A DNA stretch of 64,000 nt from Thiohalocapsa sp. ML1 (lineage in GTDB: Bacteria > Pseudomonadota > Gammaproteobacteria > Chromatiales > Chromatiaceae): the NCBI RefSeq assembly GCF_001469165.1, contig NZ_JABX01000005.1:62001-126000 (forward strand), written 5' to 3'. The translations under genes and the position numbers were made by a program. Of the stretch, positions 19,232 through 27,704 are shown one piece after another. Under the pieces are notes generated by a model. That model was given only the letters and a program-made list of their open reading frames with translations, did no database searches and was not told where the DNA came from. Numbering within the stretch: the stretch's first letter is position 1; each line of letters begins with the position of its first letter.

Positions 19232-19744
19232 ATGCCCCGTGAGCTATTGATTCTGCGGCACGCCAAGTCGGACTGGGATAGCGCTGCCGGGTCGGATTTC
19301 GAGCGCCCGCTCGCCAAGCGTGGCAAGAAGGACGCGCCGCGGGTCGGCGAATGGCTCTATCGCGAAGGCGTGATCCCGGAGCTGGTGCTGAGCTCGCCGG
19401 CGCAGCGGGCGCGCGACACCGCGCTCAAGGTATGCAAATGCCTGGACGTGTCGAAGAAGGACATCATCTGGGCCGGCGATATCTACGAGGCCGAGCTGCG
19501 CACGCTGCTCGCCGTGCTCGCGCGCGTGCCGGCGGACGCACAGGTGGTGCTCCTGGTCGGGCACAACCCGGGACTGGAGGAGCTGCTGCGCCACCTTGCG
19601 GGCAGCGACGTCGACGAGCCCGAGGACGGCAAGCTCCTGCCCACCGCGACGCTCGCACGACTCGAGATGCCGGACGACTGGACCCAGCTCGCGTCGGGCA
19701 GCGCGAGCCTCATCGGGCTGGTGCGCCCGCGCCAGCTCAAGTGA
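19232..19744 (+). CDS. sixA: Phosphohistidine phosphatase SixA
   Basis: Histidine phosphatase superfamily member of the SixA type, which removes phosphate from phosphohistidines of phosphotransfer proteins. The nucleophile motif is ILRHAKSDW close to the N-terminus, followed by SSPAQRARDTA and the second catalytic histidine in LLVGHNPGLEEL. At 170 residues it is about the usual length. ATG 19232 is chosen over an upstream in-frame ATG (19154) because the family begins immediately before the RHAKS motif. It ends 27 bp from the convergent cytochrome gene. A link to the window's own Hpt-bearing kinase is possible but unproven. Confidence 0.9.
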   Translation: MPRELLILRHAKSDWDSAAGSDFERPLAKRGKKDAPRVGEWLYREGVIPELVLSSPAQRARDTALKVCKCLDVSKKDIIWAGDIYEAELRTLLAVLARVPADAQVVLLVGHNPGLEELLRHLAGSDVDEPEDGKLLPTATLARLEMPDDWTQLASGSASLIGLVRPRQLK

Positions 19745-19771
19745 CAGCCGGCTGCCAACGTGCGCGGGGGC

Positions 19772-20176
19772 TCAGCCGCCCGCGGGCTCCCGGTGCAGAT
19801 ACTTCACTGCCGCGACCATATAGTCCGCCGCCCGCTTGATCTGCGTGTCGGACAGCCGATCGTTGCCGGCCCGCGCCGGCATCTTGTACTGGCCGTTCTC
19901 ACCCATGATGCCGAGCAGCGGACCCTGGTAGAGCGCCGCCATGCCCTTGGCGATGCGGGGCTCCCAGTTGGCGTAGTCCGTCACCGCCGGGGCGCCGGCG
20001 ACGCCAAGCAGATGGCAGGCGCGGCAGGTGCCCATCCACACGGAGCGGCCTTCCGCGAGCAGGGGATCATCGAACTGGGGCATATCGATGCCGGCATCGT
20101 CCTGTTGACCGCAGCCCGCGAGGGCGGCGGTGAGCAGCAGGGTCCAGCCGAGGTGGAGATTGAACTGTCGGGACAT
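19772..20176 (-). CDS. Class I cytochrome c lipoprotein
   Basis: A 134-residue monohaem cytochrome c, probably lipid-anchored in the periplasm. The signal sequence ends in the lipobox ALAGC (Cys22). The haem site is Cys51-Arg-Ala-Cys54-His55 (CRACH). Met99 in YKMPARAG is the likely sixth ligand. The spacing resembles cytochrome c5/c555-type electron carriers. The start is ATG 20176, giving a normal signal peptide; in-frame sequence further upstream is unlike any signal. Its electron-transfer partner cannot be read from the neighbours. It is divergent from the PhoD-type phosphatase gene. Confidence 0.9.
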   Translation of the reverse strand: MSRQFNLHLGWTLLLTAALAGCGQQDDAGIDMPQFDDPLLAEGRSVWMGTCRACHLLGVAGAPAVTDYANWEPRIAKGMAALYQGPLLGIMGENGQYKMPARAGNDRLSDTQIKRAADYMVAAVKYLHREPAGG

Positions 20177-20413
20177 GATCGAAGCCTGAGAGCTCGGGAT
20201 GCGAGACGAGGTCGTGAGGATTCCGATGCGGCCATCCGCTGCGCTAGACTGGCGCAGCATTAAAACGGCCCGCCGCGGGCAGACCATAGGATGACACATG
20301 CCGGGCGCCTCAGGCCCGGCGGCCCCATCCGCGGCTGCGGCCGGACGCCCGACAACCGGGCCGCATCCTGCCGCGGTGCTCGACCCCGCGACCCCGACCG
20401 AGTGATCAAGCTG

Positions 20414-21988
20414 ATGTACCGATCCGTCGTCTCCGCGGTCTGTCTATGGCTCCTGCTGTCCTGTCCGGCGAGCGGCGACGCTCCGCAAGCCATGCCCGCA
20501 TCGGCCGCATCGCTGCCCGGCGAGACCATTCAGAGCCCGCCGGGGGAGCCCGCCACGCCCGTTGCGCGCGCGCCGGCCTTCGCCGTCGGCGACGTCGGCC
20601 CGAACCAGGCACTGTTCTGGGTGCAGGGGGAGGGCCCCGGGCGCGTCGTCGTCGAGGTGGAGTCCGACGGCCCCAGCGCGCCGCAGCGGCTGCAACGCGA
20701 GCTGGACGCGAGCCGCGACTACACGGCCAAGCTCACGCTGAACGGTCTCAGCCCCGGCCGTCGCCAGCGCTGGCGCGCGGTGCTGATCGGCGCCGACGAG
20801 CAGCCCGGGGCCATCACGCAGGGCAGCTTCCGCACCGCCCCGCCGTCGAGCGCGCCGCTGGCCGTGCGGCTCGTCTTCGGGGCCGACCTCGCCGGGCAGA
20901 ACGTCTGCCGCGATGCCGCGGCGGGGTTCGAGGTCTTCGGCGCCATGGCGGCGCGGGAGCCCGAGCTGTTTGTGGCGCTCGGCGACATGACCTACGCCGA
21001 CGGTTTGTGCGAGGCCACGGGCCGCTACGGCAATGCCCAAGTGCCGGGCGACTTCGGGCCGGCGTCGGACCTCGCCGGCTTTCGGGCGCACTGGCGCTAT
21101 GCCCGCGCCGACGCCGGCCTGCGCCGGTTGCTCGCGAGCACGGTGTATCTGCCCACCTGGGACGACCACGAGGTGGTGAACGACGTCGGACCCCTGCACG
21201 ACACGCGCGCCGACCCGCCCTACACGCCGGGTGAGCCTCTGCTCCCCATCGGGCTCGCCGCCATGCTGGAGCAGAACCCCATCGGCGAGCACCCGGACCG
21301 CCCCGGCCGCCTTTACCGTGGCGTGCGCTGGGGCAAGCACCTGGAGGTGCTGCTGCTTGACACCCGGCAGTATCGGGATGCGAACAGCGCAGTGGACGCC
21401 CCGGAGCGCCCGAAGACCATGCTCGGGCGCGAGCAGCTCACCTGGCTCAAGGAGCGGCTGCGCCAATCCGATGCCACCTGGATCATCATCGCCTCCAGCG
21501 TTCCGCTCGCCATCCCGACCGGCGCCCCTGCCGAGGGTGGGCGCGACGGCTGGGCAGGTTTCGACCAGCCCACGGGCTTTGCGCAGGAGCGTGACGAGAT
21601 CCTGCGTGTCGCCGCCGACCTCGGCCGCAACAACCTCGTCTTCATCACCGCCGACGTGCACTTCGCCGCGGCGTTCAGCCACCGGCCGCGGGCGACGCTG
21701 CCGAGCTTCGTCGTGCATGAGCTGGTGGCCGGTCCGCTCAGCGCCGGCATCGGGGTCATCGACGACTACGACCGCGGCCTCGGCAGCGCGCGGCTGTTCA
21801 TGCATGCGCCACCAACGCGGGACGCGCTCCGCACCTACGCCGACGCCCGGCGCTTTTTCGGTTTCGGGGAGCTCGACATCGCCGATTCCGGCAGCCTCAC
21901 CGCGACGCTGCGCGGGGTCGACGGCGGCGTGCTGCACGAGCTTAGGCTGACGCCGGAGACCGCAACCAGGCTTGCGACGCTGCGCTGA
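20414..21988 (+). CDS. PhoD-family alkaline phosphatase/phosphodiesterase
   Basis: Exported metallophosphoesterase of the PhoD family, typically hydrolysing phosphate mono- and diesters outside the cytoplasm. The N-terminus is a signal sequence with a possible lipobox (WLLLSC). An N-terminal beta domain (about 50-150) precedes the catalytic part, with metal ligands in ALGDMTYADG, the WDDHEVVNDVG motif and TADVHFAAAF. The 524-residue length is normal. ATG 20414 was preferred to upstream in-frame starts since it begins the signal peptide. No Pho box was seen. It stands alone, with a hexamer repeat element after it. Confidence 0.9.
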   Translation: MYRSVVSAVCLWLLLSCPASGDAPQAMPASAASLPGETIQSPPGEPATPVARAPAFAVGDVGPNQALFWVQGEGPGRVVVEVESDGPSAPQRLQRELDASRDYTAKLTLNGLSPGRRQRWRAVLIGADEQPGAITQGSFRTAPPSSAPLAVRLVFGADLAGQNVCRDAAAGFEVFGAMAAREPELFVALGDMTYADGLCEATGRYGNAQVPGDFGPASDLAGFRAHWRYARADAGLRRLLASTVYLPTWDDHEVVNDVGPLHDTRADPPYTPGEPLLPIGLAAMLEQNPIGEHPDRPGRLYRGVRWGKHLEVLLLDTRQYRDANSAVDAPERPKTMLGREQLTWLKERLRQSDATWIIIASSVPLAIPTGAPAEGGRDGWAGFDQPTGFAQERDEILRVAADLGRNNLVFITADVHFAAAFSHRPRATLPSFVVHELVAGPLSAGIGVIDDYDRGLGSARLFMHAPPTRDALRTYADARRFFGFGELDIADSGSLTATLRGVDGGVLHELRLTPETATRLATLR

Positions 21989-22035
21989 GGGCATTCGCGC
22001 TCGGCGCGCGTTGACCGGTGCAGCCGTCGCTGCCT

Positions 22036-22163
22036 CGGGATCGGGATCGAAACTCTGCCTCTAACCCCATCAGGCTCCGCATCAGGCTCCACATCAGGCT
22101 CGATCGCCGTCGAAGTGCGGCGGTGCGATGTCGCGATTTCGGTAGCGATTTCGATTGCGATGG
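22036..22163 (+). repeat. ATCGNN-hexamer element with conserved core, copy 3
   Basis: CGGGATCGGGATCGAA is followed by the core TCTAACCCCATCAGGCTC. The segment CATCAGGCTCCR is then repeated three times (about 22069-22104), followed by GTCGAAGTGCGG, TGCGATGTCGC and GATTTCG-type hexamers. It occupies the 260-bp gap between the phosphatase and copper chaperone genes. Confidence 0.75.
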
Positions 22164-22248
22164 CCCAACGTCGCGTGCTGCCGCGCTCACCCGATTGACG
22201 GGTGTACCGCATACTTAATGCATCCTTACCAATGGAGCTCCGTCCCTC

Positions 22249-22731
22249 ATGAAGTACCTGCCCATCACCGCAACCGCCGCCGCGGCGCTGCTCGGCGCCC
22301 TGGTCTGGTTCTCGGCATTCGCCGATCCACTGGTCGCGGACGCCGTGCGCATCGAAGACCCCTATGCGCGTGCGGTCCCTCCCGGACAGCCGAACAGCGC
22401 CGTGTTCATGGTCATCGAGAACACCGGGCCAACGCCCGTCGCCGTGGTGGCAGCCGAGAGCCCGGCCGCTGCAACGGTGGAGCTCCATACCCACCGCATG
22501 GCCGACGGCATGATGCAGATGCGCCGCATTGAGCGCATCGAGCTGCCGGCCGGCGAGTCCGTGGCCCTCGCGCCCGGCGGGCTGCACGTGATGCTGATCG
22601 GCCTGACCGAGACCCTCGCCCCGGGCATGGAAGTGCCGCTGACGCTGGTGTTCGACGACGGCGGGCGCGCCGAGGTCACGGCGCCTGTTCGCCATGTGCA
22701 GCCGATGATGCAGGGTCACGAGCAACACTGA
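22249..22731 (+). CDS. Periplasmic copper chaperone PCu(A)C
   Basis: Small exported copper-binding protein of the PCu(A)C family, which delivers Cu(I) to cytochrome oxidase or other periplasmic cuproenzymes. The 160 residues start with a signal peptide (about 1-25, ending WFSAFA). The copper-binding signature is visible: His in ELHTHRM, methionines in GMMQMRR and the later HVM in GGLHVMLIG, in the family's H...M...HxM spacing. The C-terminus adds a Met/His tail (HVQPMMQGHEQH) that may bind copper too. It stands alone, with a hexamer repeat before and a heptad repeat after. Confidence 0.92.
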   Translation: MKYLPITATAAAALLGALVWFSAFADPLVADAVRIEDPYARAVPPGQPNSAVFMVIENTGPTPVAVVAAESPAAATVELHTHRMADGMMQMRRIERIELPAGESVALAPGGLHVMLIGLTETLAPGMEVPLTLVFDDGGRAEVTAPVRHVQPMMQGHEQH

Positions 22732-22740
22732 GCGGCGCTA

Positions 22741-22765
22741 GGGCCAAGGGCCAAGGGCCGAGGCA
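22741..22765. repeat. Heptad repeat GGGCCAA, three units
   Basis: Begins nine bases after the copper chaperone stop: GGGCCAA twice, then GGGCCGA. CTCGGCCCT at about 22787-22795 can pair with it. It occupies the 103-bp convergent spacer before the flavoprotein gene. Confidence 0.8.
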
Positions 22766-22834
22766 AGCGGGCCGGGGCGCGCGACGCTCGGCCCTGCTGA
22801 GCTTGAGGTCCTGACCCGGCGCGGCCCGCGGCGG

Positions 22835-24055
22835 TCAGGACGCACGCCGCGGCGCGATGTTCGGGCGCTGCGGGCGGGCCGACAGCAGCCGCAGCAGCCC
22901 CAGCGGTGCCAGCACCCGCCGCGGCGGTGCGGCGCCGAAGCAGACCGCAATGAGCCGATCCACCATGTCCTGCCCGGCCGCGCCGCGACCGAACAGGCGG
23001 TCGAGCACGAACGGATTGAAGGCCCAGCGCTGCGCGGCCGACATCAGCAGGAACAGCGCCCGAAAGTGGCGGTCGAGCGCCCGCGGATACCCGGCCAGCG
23101 CGGTTGCAGGCAGCGCACCGGACGTGGGCTCGGCATGGAGCGCGGCGACGATCTGCGCTGCTGCGAGCTCGGCCGACTCCAGCGCATAGTCGATGCCCTC
23201 ACCGGTGAACGGGTTCACCAGCCCTGCGGCCTCGCCGACGGCGAGGAGCCCGTCCGCAAGCATGGGTGCGGTGAGAAAGTCGGTGCGGATCGGATAGCCG
23301 GCGACGCGCCCGACCGGGCCGGCGCCCGCGGTGAGCGCCGCAATCTCGGCGTGCTCCTTGAGCAACCGAGGCAGCAGCGCCGCGGCGCTGACGCCCTCCG
23401 GGCCGTTGTACCAATAGCCGAGATTGGCGCTCGCCGGACCCGTCGGAAAGAGCCAGGCGTAGCCCGGCAGCGGCAGTTGATCGAAGAAGAAGCGCAGATC
23501 CGGCCCGGGCGCCGGGAGCCCCTCCAGGTAGCAGCGGGCGGCGACGCTGTGCACCGGCCCGGCCGGCGCCAGCGGCGTGTTCCGGATCAGCGACAGCGCG
23601 GCGCCCGTGGCGATGACGACCACCCGCGCCGGCAGCGGCTCGCCATCCAGCACCACACCGCCGGCGGGCAAGAGCGCGCGCACGTGCCCGACCCGGAAGG
23701 CGGCGCCGGCGGTGACGGCATGGCGCCAGAGCAGCTCGTCGAAGACGAGCCGCGGCAACACCAGGGTGCGGTCGGGCAGGGTGGCGTTGCCGGCGATGGC
23801 CGTGCTCGCCTCGGCACCGCCCGGGGCGCGAAAGCGGATGCGGGTCGCAGCATGTGCTGCGCCGGCGACGGCATCGGCGAGTCCCATGCGCCCGAGATAG
23901 TGTTGTGCGCGCGGGCTCAGACAATCGCCGCACACCTTGTCCCGCGGGAAGGCGGACTTGTCCACCAGCAATGTCGCAACGCCCGCCCGGGCGAGGTGCC
24001 AGGCCGTGGCGCTGCCGGCCGGGCCGGCACCGACGACGATGACGTCAAAGGGCAT
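22835..24055 (-). CDS. Geranylgeranyl-reductase-family FAD oxidoreductase
   Basis: FAD-dependent oxidoreductase of the geranylgeranyl reductase family, whose members saturate isoprenoid chains of pigments, quinones or lipids. The N-terminal dinucleotide-binding motif is VIVVGAGPAGSATAWHLA, followed by the conserved FPRDKVCGDCLSPRA with its paired cysteines. The second FAD motif is LLAVGEAAGLVNPFTGEGIDYAL. At 406 residues it is typical. The start overlaps the end of the upstream AttH/CrtC-like gene by 11 bp, so the two are translationally coupled and probably act on the same compound. Whether that is a carotenoid, a bacteriochlorophyll tail or a lipid cannot be told from sequence alone. Confidence 0.88.
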   Translation of the reverse strand: MPFDVIVVGAGPAGSATAWHLARAGVATLLVDKSAFPRDKVCGDCLSPRAQHYLGRMGLADAVAGAAHAATRIRFRAPGGAEASTAIAGNATLPDRTLVLPRLVFDELLWRHAVTAGAAFRVGHVRALLPAGGVVLDGEPLPARVVVIATGAALSLIRNTPLAPAGPVHSVAARCYLEGLPAPGPDLRFFFDQLPLPGYAWLFPTGPASANLGYWYNGPEGVSAAALLPRLLKEHAEIAALTAGAGPVGRVAGYPIRTDFLTAPMLADGLLAVGEAAGLVNPFTGEGIDYALESAELAAAQIVAALHAEPTSGALPATALAGYPRALDRHFRALFLLMSAAQRWAFNPFVLDRLFGRGAAGQDMVDRLIAVCFGAAPPRRVLAPLGLLRLLSARPQRPNIAPRRAS

Positions 24056-25286
24056 CGGCCCGACCTGCTGCGACGCGCGGCGCGCGCAGCCGGAAGTGCG
24101 CGAGCTCGCCGCCGCAGGGCAGGCCGCGCGCCGCCACCAGCACCCGGCCCGCCGCGTCCGTGAGCGTCCAGTCCGCGATGCCGATCTCCTCGCTGATGAA
24201 GAAGTGCCGCACCGCCAGCTTCTGCCGTCGCAGCAGCGGCAGCCGGTGCAGCACCCGGTTGGTGAGGGTCAGCCGATAGTCGGCGTCCGCCGCCGCGATG
24301 CGCCGCACGCGCGGCCGGCGCACGCCGAGCACCGGGTCCTGCACCTGCTCCGGCCAGGTGAGGGTTAGGTCATCCGCCGCAAAGCGATGCTGGTGCGCTC
24401 TGCCGTCCTGCCGCCAGCAGACATCCAGGTAGCGCAGCGCCCGGCTGCCGCGGTAGGTCTGCAGCACGGCGGCGCTGCCGCTTGCGGCGTCCGGCACGAA
24501 CAGGAAATCCCAACCATGCAGCGGCAGAGGCCGCACGCCGAAGCTGTGCTCGTAGTAGCCGCTCGCCCCGGCCCAGGTCCACTGGCTGGTGCCGGCGCCC
24601 ACCTGCCGGCGGAGCGCCGCAGTCGCATAGCCGGGCGGGCCGCCGGGCGCCGCGGCGAGGTCGGCCAGCAGCCCGCCGCCCAGCGTGAGGGAGCCTTCCG
24701 AGCGCGCAACCGGTGCCGGACAGTCCACGGTCCAGTGCGCGCCGAAGGCCTTGCTGCCGAAGGGTCCCGTTAGATCCCGCCCCCTGGCGGGCGGCAGGGC
24801 TACGCCCGCGAGCCCCTCGTGCGTGAGCCTGAGATGCAGCCCGGCGCCGGCCTCGATCTCAATGCGCACGGAGGCGGCGTCGTCATGCTCCAGCGCGAAG
24901 CAGCACCCGTCAGCGCCGGCGCGCACCGAGCCCGGCGTGGGCGTATCGAAGCTGCAGGTGCGGGTCGGAAAGAGGTGCATCCAGCACAGGGATGCGGGGC
25001 CTGGCGCCATCAGCGAGGGTGCCGGTGCTGCGGCGTCTGCAGGCAGCTCCGGGCGGTCCAGCAGGCCCGCGATGATGAGCAGGAGCCCGCCCTCCGCCAC
25101 CAGCCCGAAGCGCCGCTCCGGGTTCACCAGCGCGAGCCCGACAATGCCGTGGAAGGCCGGGGCCAGGATGGCGTAGTAGCGCCATTCGATGAAGCTCGCG
25201 GCCTTGAGCGGCCCGAGCGGGCGGTTGCTTCGCAGCGCGGGCCAGAGCCATCCGGCGGGGTGTCGCTGATTGTCGGCTGATGTCAT
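24045..25286 (-). CDS. AttH/CrtC-like protein, possible carotenoid 1,2-hydratase relative
   Basis: A 413-residue protein that looks like the AttH/CrtC group of two-domain lipocalin-like folds, which includes carotenoid 1,2-hydratase. Supporting features are the beta-rich pattern, the GAHWTVDCPAPV and GYYEHSFGVRPLPLHGWDFLFV segments with conserved Trp/His/Tyr, and a second half dense in short strands (YLDVCWRQDG, RHFFISEEIG, DWTLTDAAGRVLVAARGL). The short hydrophobic stretch near residue 43-56 may touch the membrane. The assignment is by pattern only. Its coupling to an isoprenoid-reductase-like gene makes isoprenoid or carotenoid modification the best guess. ATG 25286 has no strong ribosome site. 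Confidence 0.55.
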   Translation of the reverse strand: MTSADNQRHPAGWLWPALRSNRPLGPLKAASFIEWRYYAILAPAFHGIVGLALVNPERRFGLVAEGGLLLIIAGLLDRPELPADAAAPAPSLMAPGPASLCWMHLFPTRTCSFDTPTPGSVRAGADGCCFALEHDDAASVRIEIEAGAGLHLRLTHEGLAGVALPPARGRDLTGPFGSKAFGAHWTVDCPAPVARSEGSLTLGGGLLADLAAAPGGPPGYATAALRRQVGAGTSQWTWAGASGYYEHSFGVRPLPLHGWDFLFVPDAASGSAAVLQTYRGSRALRYLDVCWRQDGRAHQHRFAADDLTLTWPEQVQDPVLGVRRPRVRRIAAADADYRLTLTNRVLHRLPLLRRQKLAVRHFFISEEIGIADWTLTDAAGRVLVAARGLPCGGELAHFRLRAPRVAAGRADAL

Positions 25287-25318
25287 CTGCGTCTCCGGAG
25301 CTTGAAACCGGCGAGGGG

Positions 25319-25416
25319 AGGGGCCGAGGGCCGAGGGCCGAGGCTGCGCGCCCGAGCGGCCGAGCCCCTAGCCGCTAGCCCCTAGCCGCTAGCCCCTAGC
25401 CGCTAGCCCCTAGCCG
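25319..25416. repeat. Heptad arrays GGGCCGA and alternating GCCGCTA/GCCCCTA
   Basis: Three GGGCCGA units start at about 25321. From 25364 a 14-bp double heptad (GCCCCTA plus GCCGCTA) repeats about 3.5 times. The yceF stop codon (25410-25412 on the minus strand) lies inside the array, so the repeat has grown into, or replaced, the gene's 3' end. Confidence 0.9.
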
Positions 25417-26009
25417 CCAGCACCTTCCGCCAAGACATCCACCCCCTCCGCGGCCAGCATGTCCACGAGCCGGATCAGCGGCAGGCCGATCAGGGTGTTG
25501 GGGTCGGGGCCGTCGAGCCGCTCGAACAGCGCGATGCCGAGCCCCTCGGACTTGAAGCTGCCGGCACAGCCGAGCGGCTGCTCGCGGTCCACGTAGGCGT
25601 CAATCTGTGCCGCTGTCAGCTCGCGGAAGTGGACCTTGAAGGTCTCGCAGCAGGTCTGCGCCCGACCGCTCGCGGCATTCAACAGGCAGAGTCCGGTGCG
25701 GAACACGACCGTGCGCCCGCTGGCGCGGGTGAGCTGGTCGATGGCGCGCTCGCGGGTGCCGGGCTTGCCGAGGATGGCACCGCCGAGCCCGGCGACCTGG
25801 TCCGAGCCGATGATCAGCGCATCCGGAAAGTCCGCCGCCACCGCGCGGGCCTTGCCCTCGGCGAGGCGGACCACCAGCCGCTCGGCGTCTTCACCGGGCA
25901 GCGCGGACTCATCGAGCTGGGGTGCGGCGGTGGCAAAGGGCAGGCCGAGCCGCGCGAGCAGCTCGCGGCGGAACGGCGAGGTGGAGGCGAGCACGAGTTG
26001 TCGCGTCAT
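25410..26009 (-). CDS. yceF: Maf/YceF-type nucleotide pyrophosphatase
   Basis: Maf-fold house-cleaning pyrophosphatase. E. coli YceF hydrolyses the modified nucleotide 7-methyl-GTP. The 199-residue protein shows the N-terminal LVLASTSPFRRELLARLGLPF, the metal-binding ALIIGSDQVAGL, the HFRELTAAQIDAYV segment and GCAGSFKSEGLGIALFERLDGPDPNTLIGLPL, which match YceF rather than YhdE. ATG 26009 is chosen since family homology begins there; an upstream in-frame ATG at 26108 adds an atypical tail. The yceD-rpmF pair that usually follows yceF is not here. The last codons and stop sit within a heptad repeat. Confidence 0.93.
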   Translation of the reverse strand: MTRQLVLASTSPFRRELLARLGLPFATAAPQLDESALPGEDAERLVVRLAEGKARAVAADFPDALIIGSDQVAGLGGAILGKPGTRERAIDQLTRASGRTVVFRTGLCLLNAASGRAQTCCETFKVHFRELTAAQIDAYVDREQPLGCAGSFKSEGLGIALFERLDGPDPNTLIGLPLIRLVDMLAAEGVDVLAEGAGG

Positions 26010-26424
26010 CGTCGTTCGGGTCTCCGCAGGGTTGGCCCCTGGTCGTCTGGGGCAGACCGTCAGAGTATGGTCGTTGCGGTTGTCGTTGTCGCTCCGCGTG
26101 CTCGGCATCTCTTGTCCTGACGCCCGAGGACATGGTTCCCTTGCGATGCCGCGCAGCGGCTCTTGATGTCCACCAAACTGCCGAGGATGCCCGATCGTCC
26201 GCTCGCGCCTCGGCGCGGAGCGCCAAGATAGGGGTGAAACCGGCGGAGCGGTGTCACCAGTGCAAGTGAAGCGTGCTCAGCGTTGGCCCTCGTGACACCG
26301 CTCCAGCGGTGTCACGCGTCTGCGGGCGCTCCGCGCCCCGCTCGTCCAAAGCGCGCACGCAGCAGGCGTCGGGCAAGCGCCACAGCGGGCGTGCCGGCAG
26401 CGCGGCGACGCTCGCGATCGTCGC
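26010..26424. other. Spacer between yceF and Uma2 copy A, with a hairpin
   Basis: A 415-bp gap without a convincing gene. The part next to Uma2 copy A (about 26390-26424) resembles the start of the spacers between the other Uma2 copies. A perfect 12-bp inverted repeat lies at 26291-26316 (CGTGACACCGCT, two-base loop, AGCGGTGTCACG), and GCGGTGTCACC occurs once more near 26248. No T-run follows. Confidence 0.6.
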
Positions 26425-27366
26425 TTACTGTTTGGATGCGGCGATTTGCGCGCGCAACCGTGCAAGCTCCGTTTCCGCCTGCTGGCGCGCGGCGGCCTCG
26501 GTCTCGGCGCGCTCGGTCGCGAGCTCGGCGCGTGCGGCCTCGGTCTCGGCGCGCTCAGTCGCGACCTCGGCGCGCTCTGTCGCAAGCTCGGCGCGTGCGG
26601 CCTCGGTCTCGGCGCGCACGGTCGCGAGCTCGGCGCGCTGCTCGGCCGCGGTCCAGCCGGGCAGGACGAAGCCGGCATAGACCGGGTCGGCGCGCAGACT
26701 GTCCCAGTCCGGCTGCGCGCAGAGGTCGCGTTGGCGGAACTGGAAGCCGGGCAGCACCCGCGAGCGGACGATGCCGTCGGTGATGGGCAGCGGCACGTAG
26801 AGGCCGGAGGCATCCAGGCTGTAGAAGGCCTGGTGCTCGTCGCGATGGGAGAGGATGTAGTACTCGGGCACGCCGCCGCCGGCGTATTCGCCGTGCTTGG
26901 TGACGGTGTCGCGGCGAATGTCCCGCTGGCGCAGGTCGGACAAGGCCTCGATGCATAAGTCGAAGACGCCCGGATAGGAGGCCATGCCGGGTCGCAAGGG
27001 CTCGGGATTGTCCCGGCGCACCACACCCAAGTCCGGCCGGCGGATGACGGTCTTCTCAGCCAGCGCCAGGCGAAAGCCCATGTCCAGCACCACCCAGTCG
27101 GCGATGGGATGCACCCGCAGAAAGTGCTCCAGCAGACCCATGAGCCACTTGTAGACGGCGATGGTGTCCCAGCTCGACACGGGCTTCTCCTCCAGCCGGC
27201 CGTTGTTCCATTCGTAGCAGATGTCCGCGGCGTGGTAGTACTCCGCCCAATAGTCCGCCTCCGACACGCGGCGGCCGTCCTCGGAGCGGGGCTCAATGGC
27301 GTCGTCGGGGGCGGGATAGGCCTTGGTGCGGACCGGCGCGGGCTCGGTCGCTGCGCTGTGGGTCAT
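26425..27366 (-). CDS. Uma2-family (DUF820) protein, tandem copy A, 313 aa
   Basis: Member of the Uma2 family, which has a restriction-endonuclease-like PD-(D/E)XK fold; no biological role is firmly known. Likely active-site residues are Asp112 (RRPDLGVV), Glu140 (DLCIEALS) and Lys157 (DTVTKHGEYAGGGVPEYYIL). After residue 240 the protein becomes a coiled coil of 7-residue units (RAELATE, RAEVATE, RAETEAA) ending in an ARLRAQIAASKQ tail. This is the longest of three adjacent copies, with the most heptad units. The N-terminal 240 residues are almost identical to copies B and C. Confidence 0.88.
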   Translation of the reverse strand: MTHSAATEPAPVRTKAYPAPDDAIEPRSEDGRRVSEADYWAEYYHAADICYEWNNGRLEEKPVSSWDTIAVYKWLMGLLEHFLRVHPIADWVVLDMGFRLALAEKTVIRRPDLGVVRRDNPEPLRPGMASYPGVFDLCIEALSDLRQRDIRRDTVTKHGEYAGGGVPEYYILSHRDEHQAFYSLDASGLYVPLPITDGIVRSRVLPGFQFRQRDLCAQPDWDSLRADPVYAGFVLPGWTAAEQRAELATVRAETEAARAELATERAEVATERAETEAARAELATERAETEAAARQQAETELARLRAQIAASKQ

Positions 27367-27704
27367 GACGGCAGAAAAAAGGCTGGAAACTGTGCCAAAG
27401 AGCCTAGCACAGGCGCCGAATCATGGCTTCGGCTTGCGAGTAGTAGCGGGAGCGCCCGCACGCCGGGCTGGCGGACTCAGCGCGCATCGTCTTGCCAAAA
27501 GGCCCGGTACCCGAAGGATGAGGCCGCGTCCGCCTAGAGTCGGCCATTCCCCGTGAACGCGACTCGGCCGATCCGCGGCACGGCGCCGACCGCTCAAGCC
27601 CCGACCTCGGACAGAGCATCACCGACCACCGAAAATGGCCGCAACGAGCGTGACCCTGGAGCCCGCGGGAGCACCGGCAGCGCGGCGACGCCACCGATCG
27701 GCGC
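27367..27704. repeat. 338-bp spacer between Uma2 copies A and B, duplicated
   Basis: Virtually identical to 28542-28879; the one difference noticed is at about 27631 (AAAATGG versus AAAACGG). It belongs to a tandemly duplicated unit of 1175 bp. A conserved AAAAAAGG and GCCTAGCAC block lies just upstream of the copy A start and may hold its promoter. No gene seen. Confidence 0.9.
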
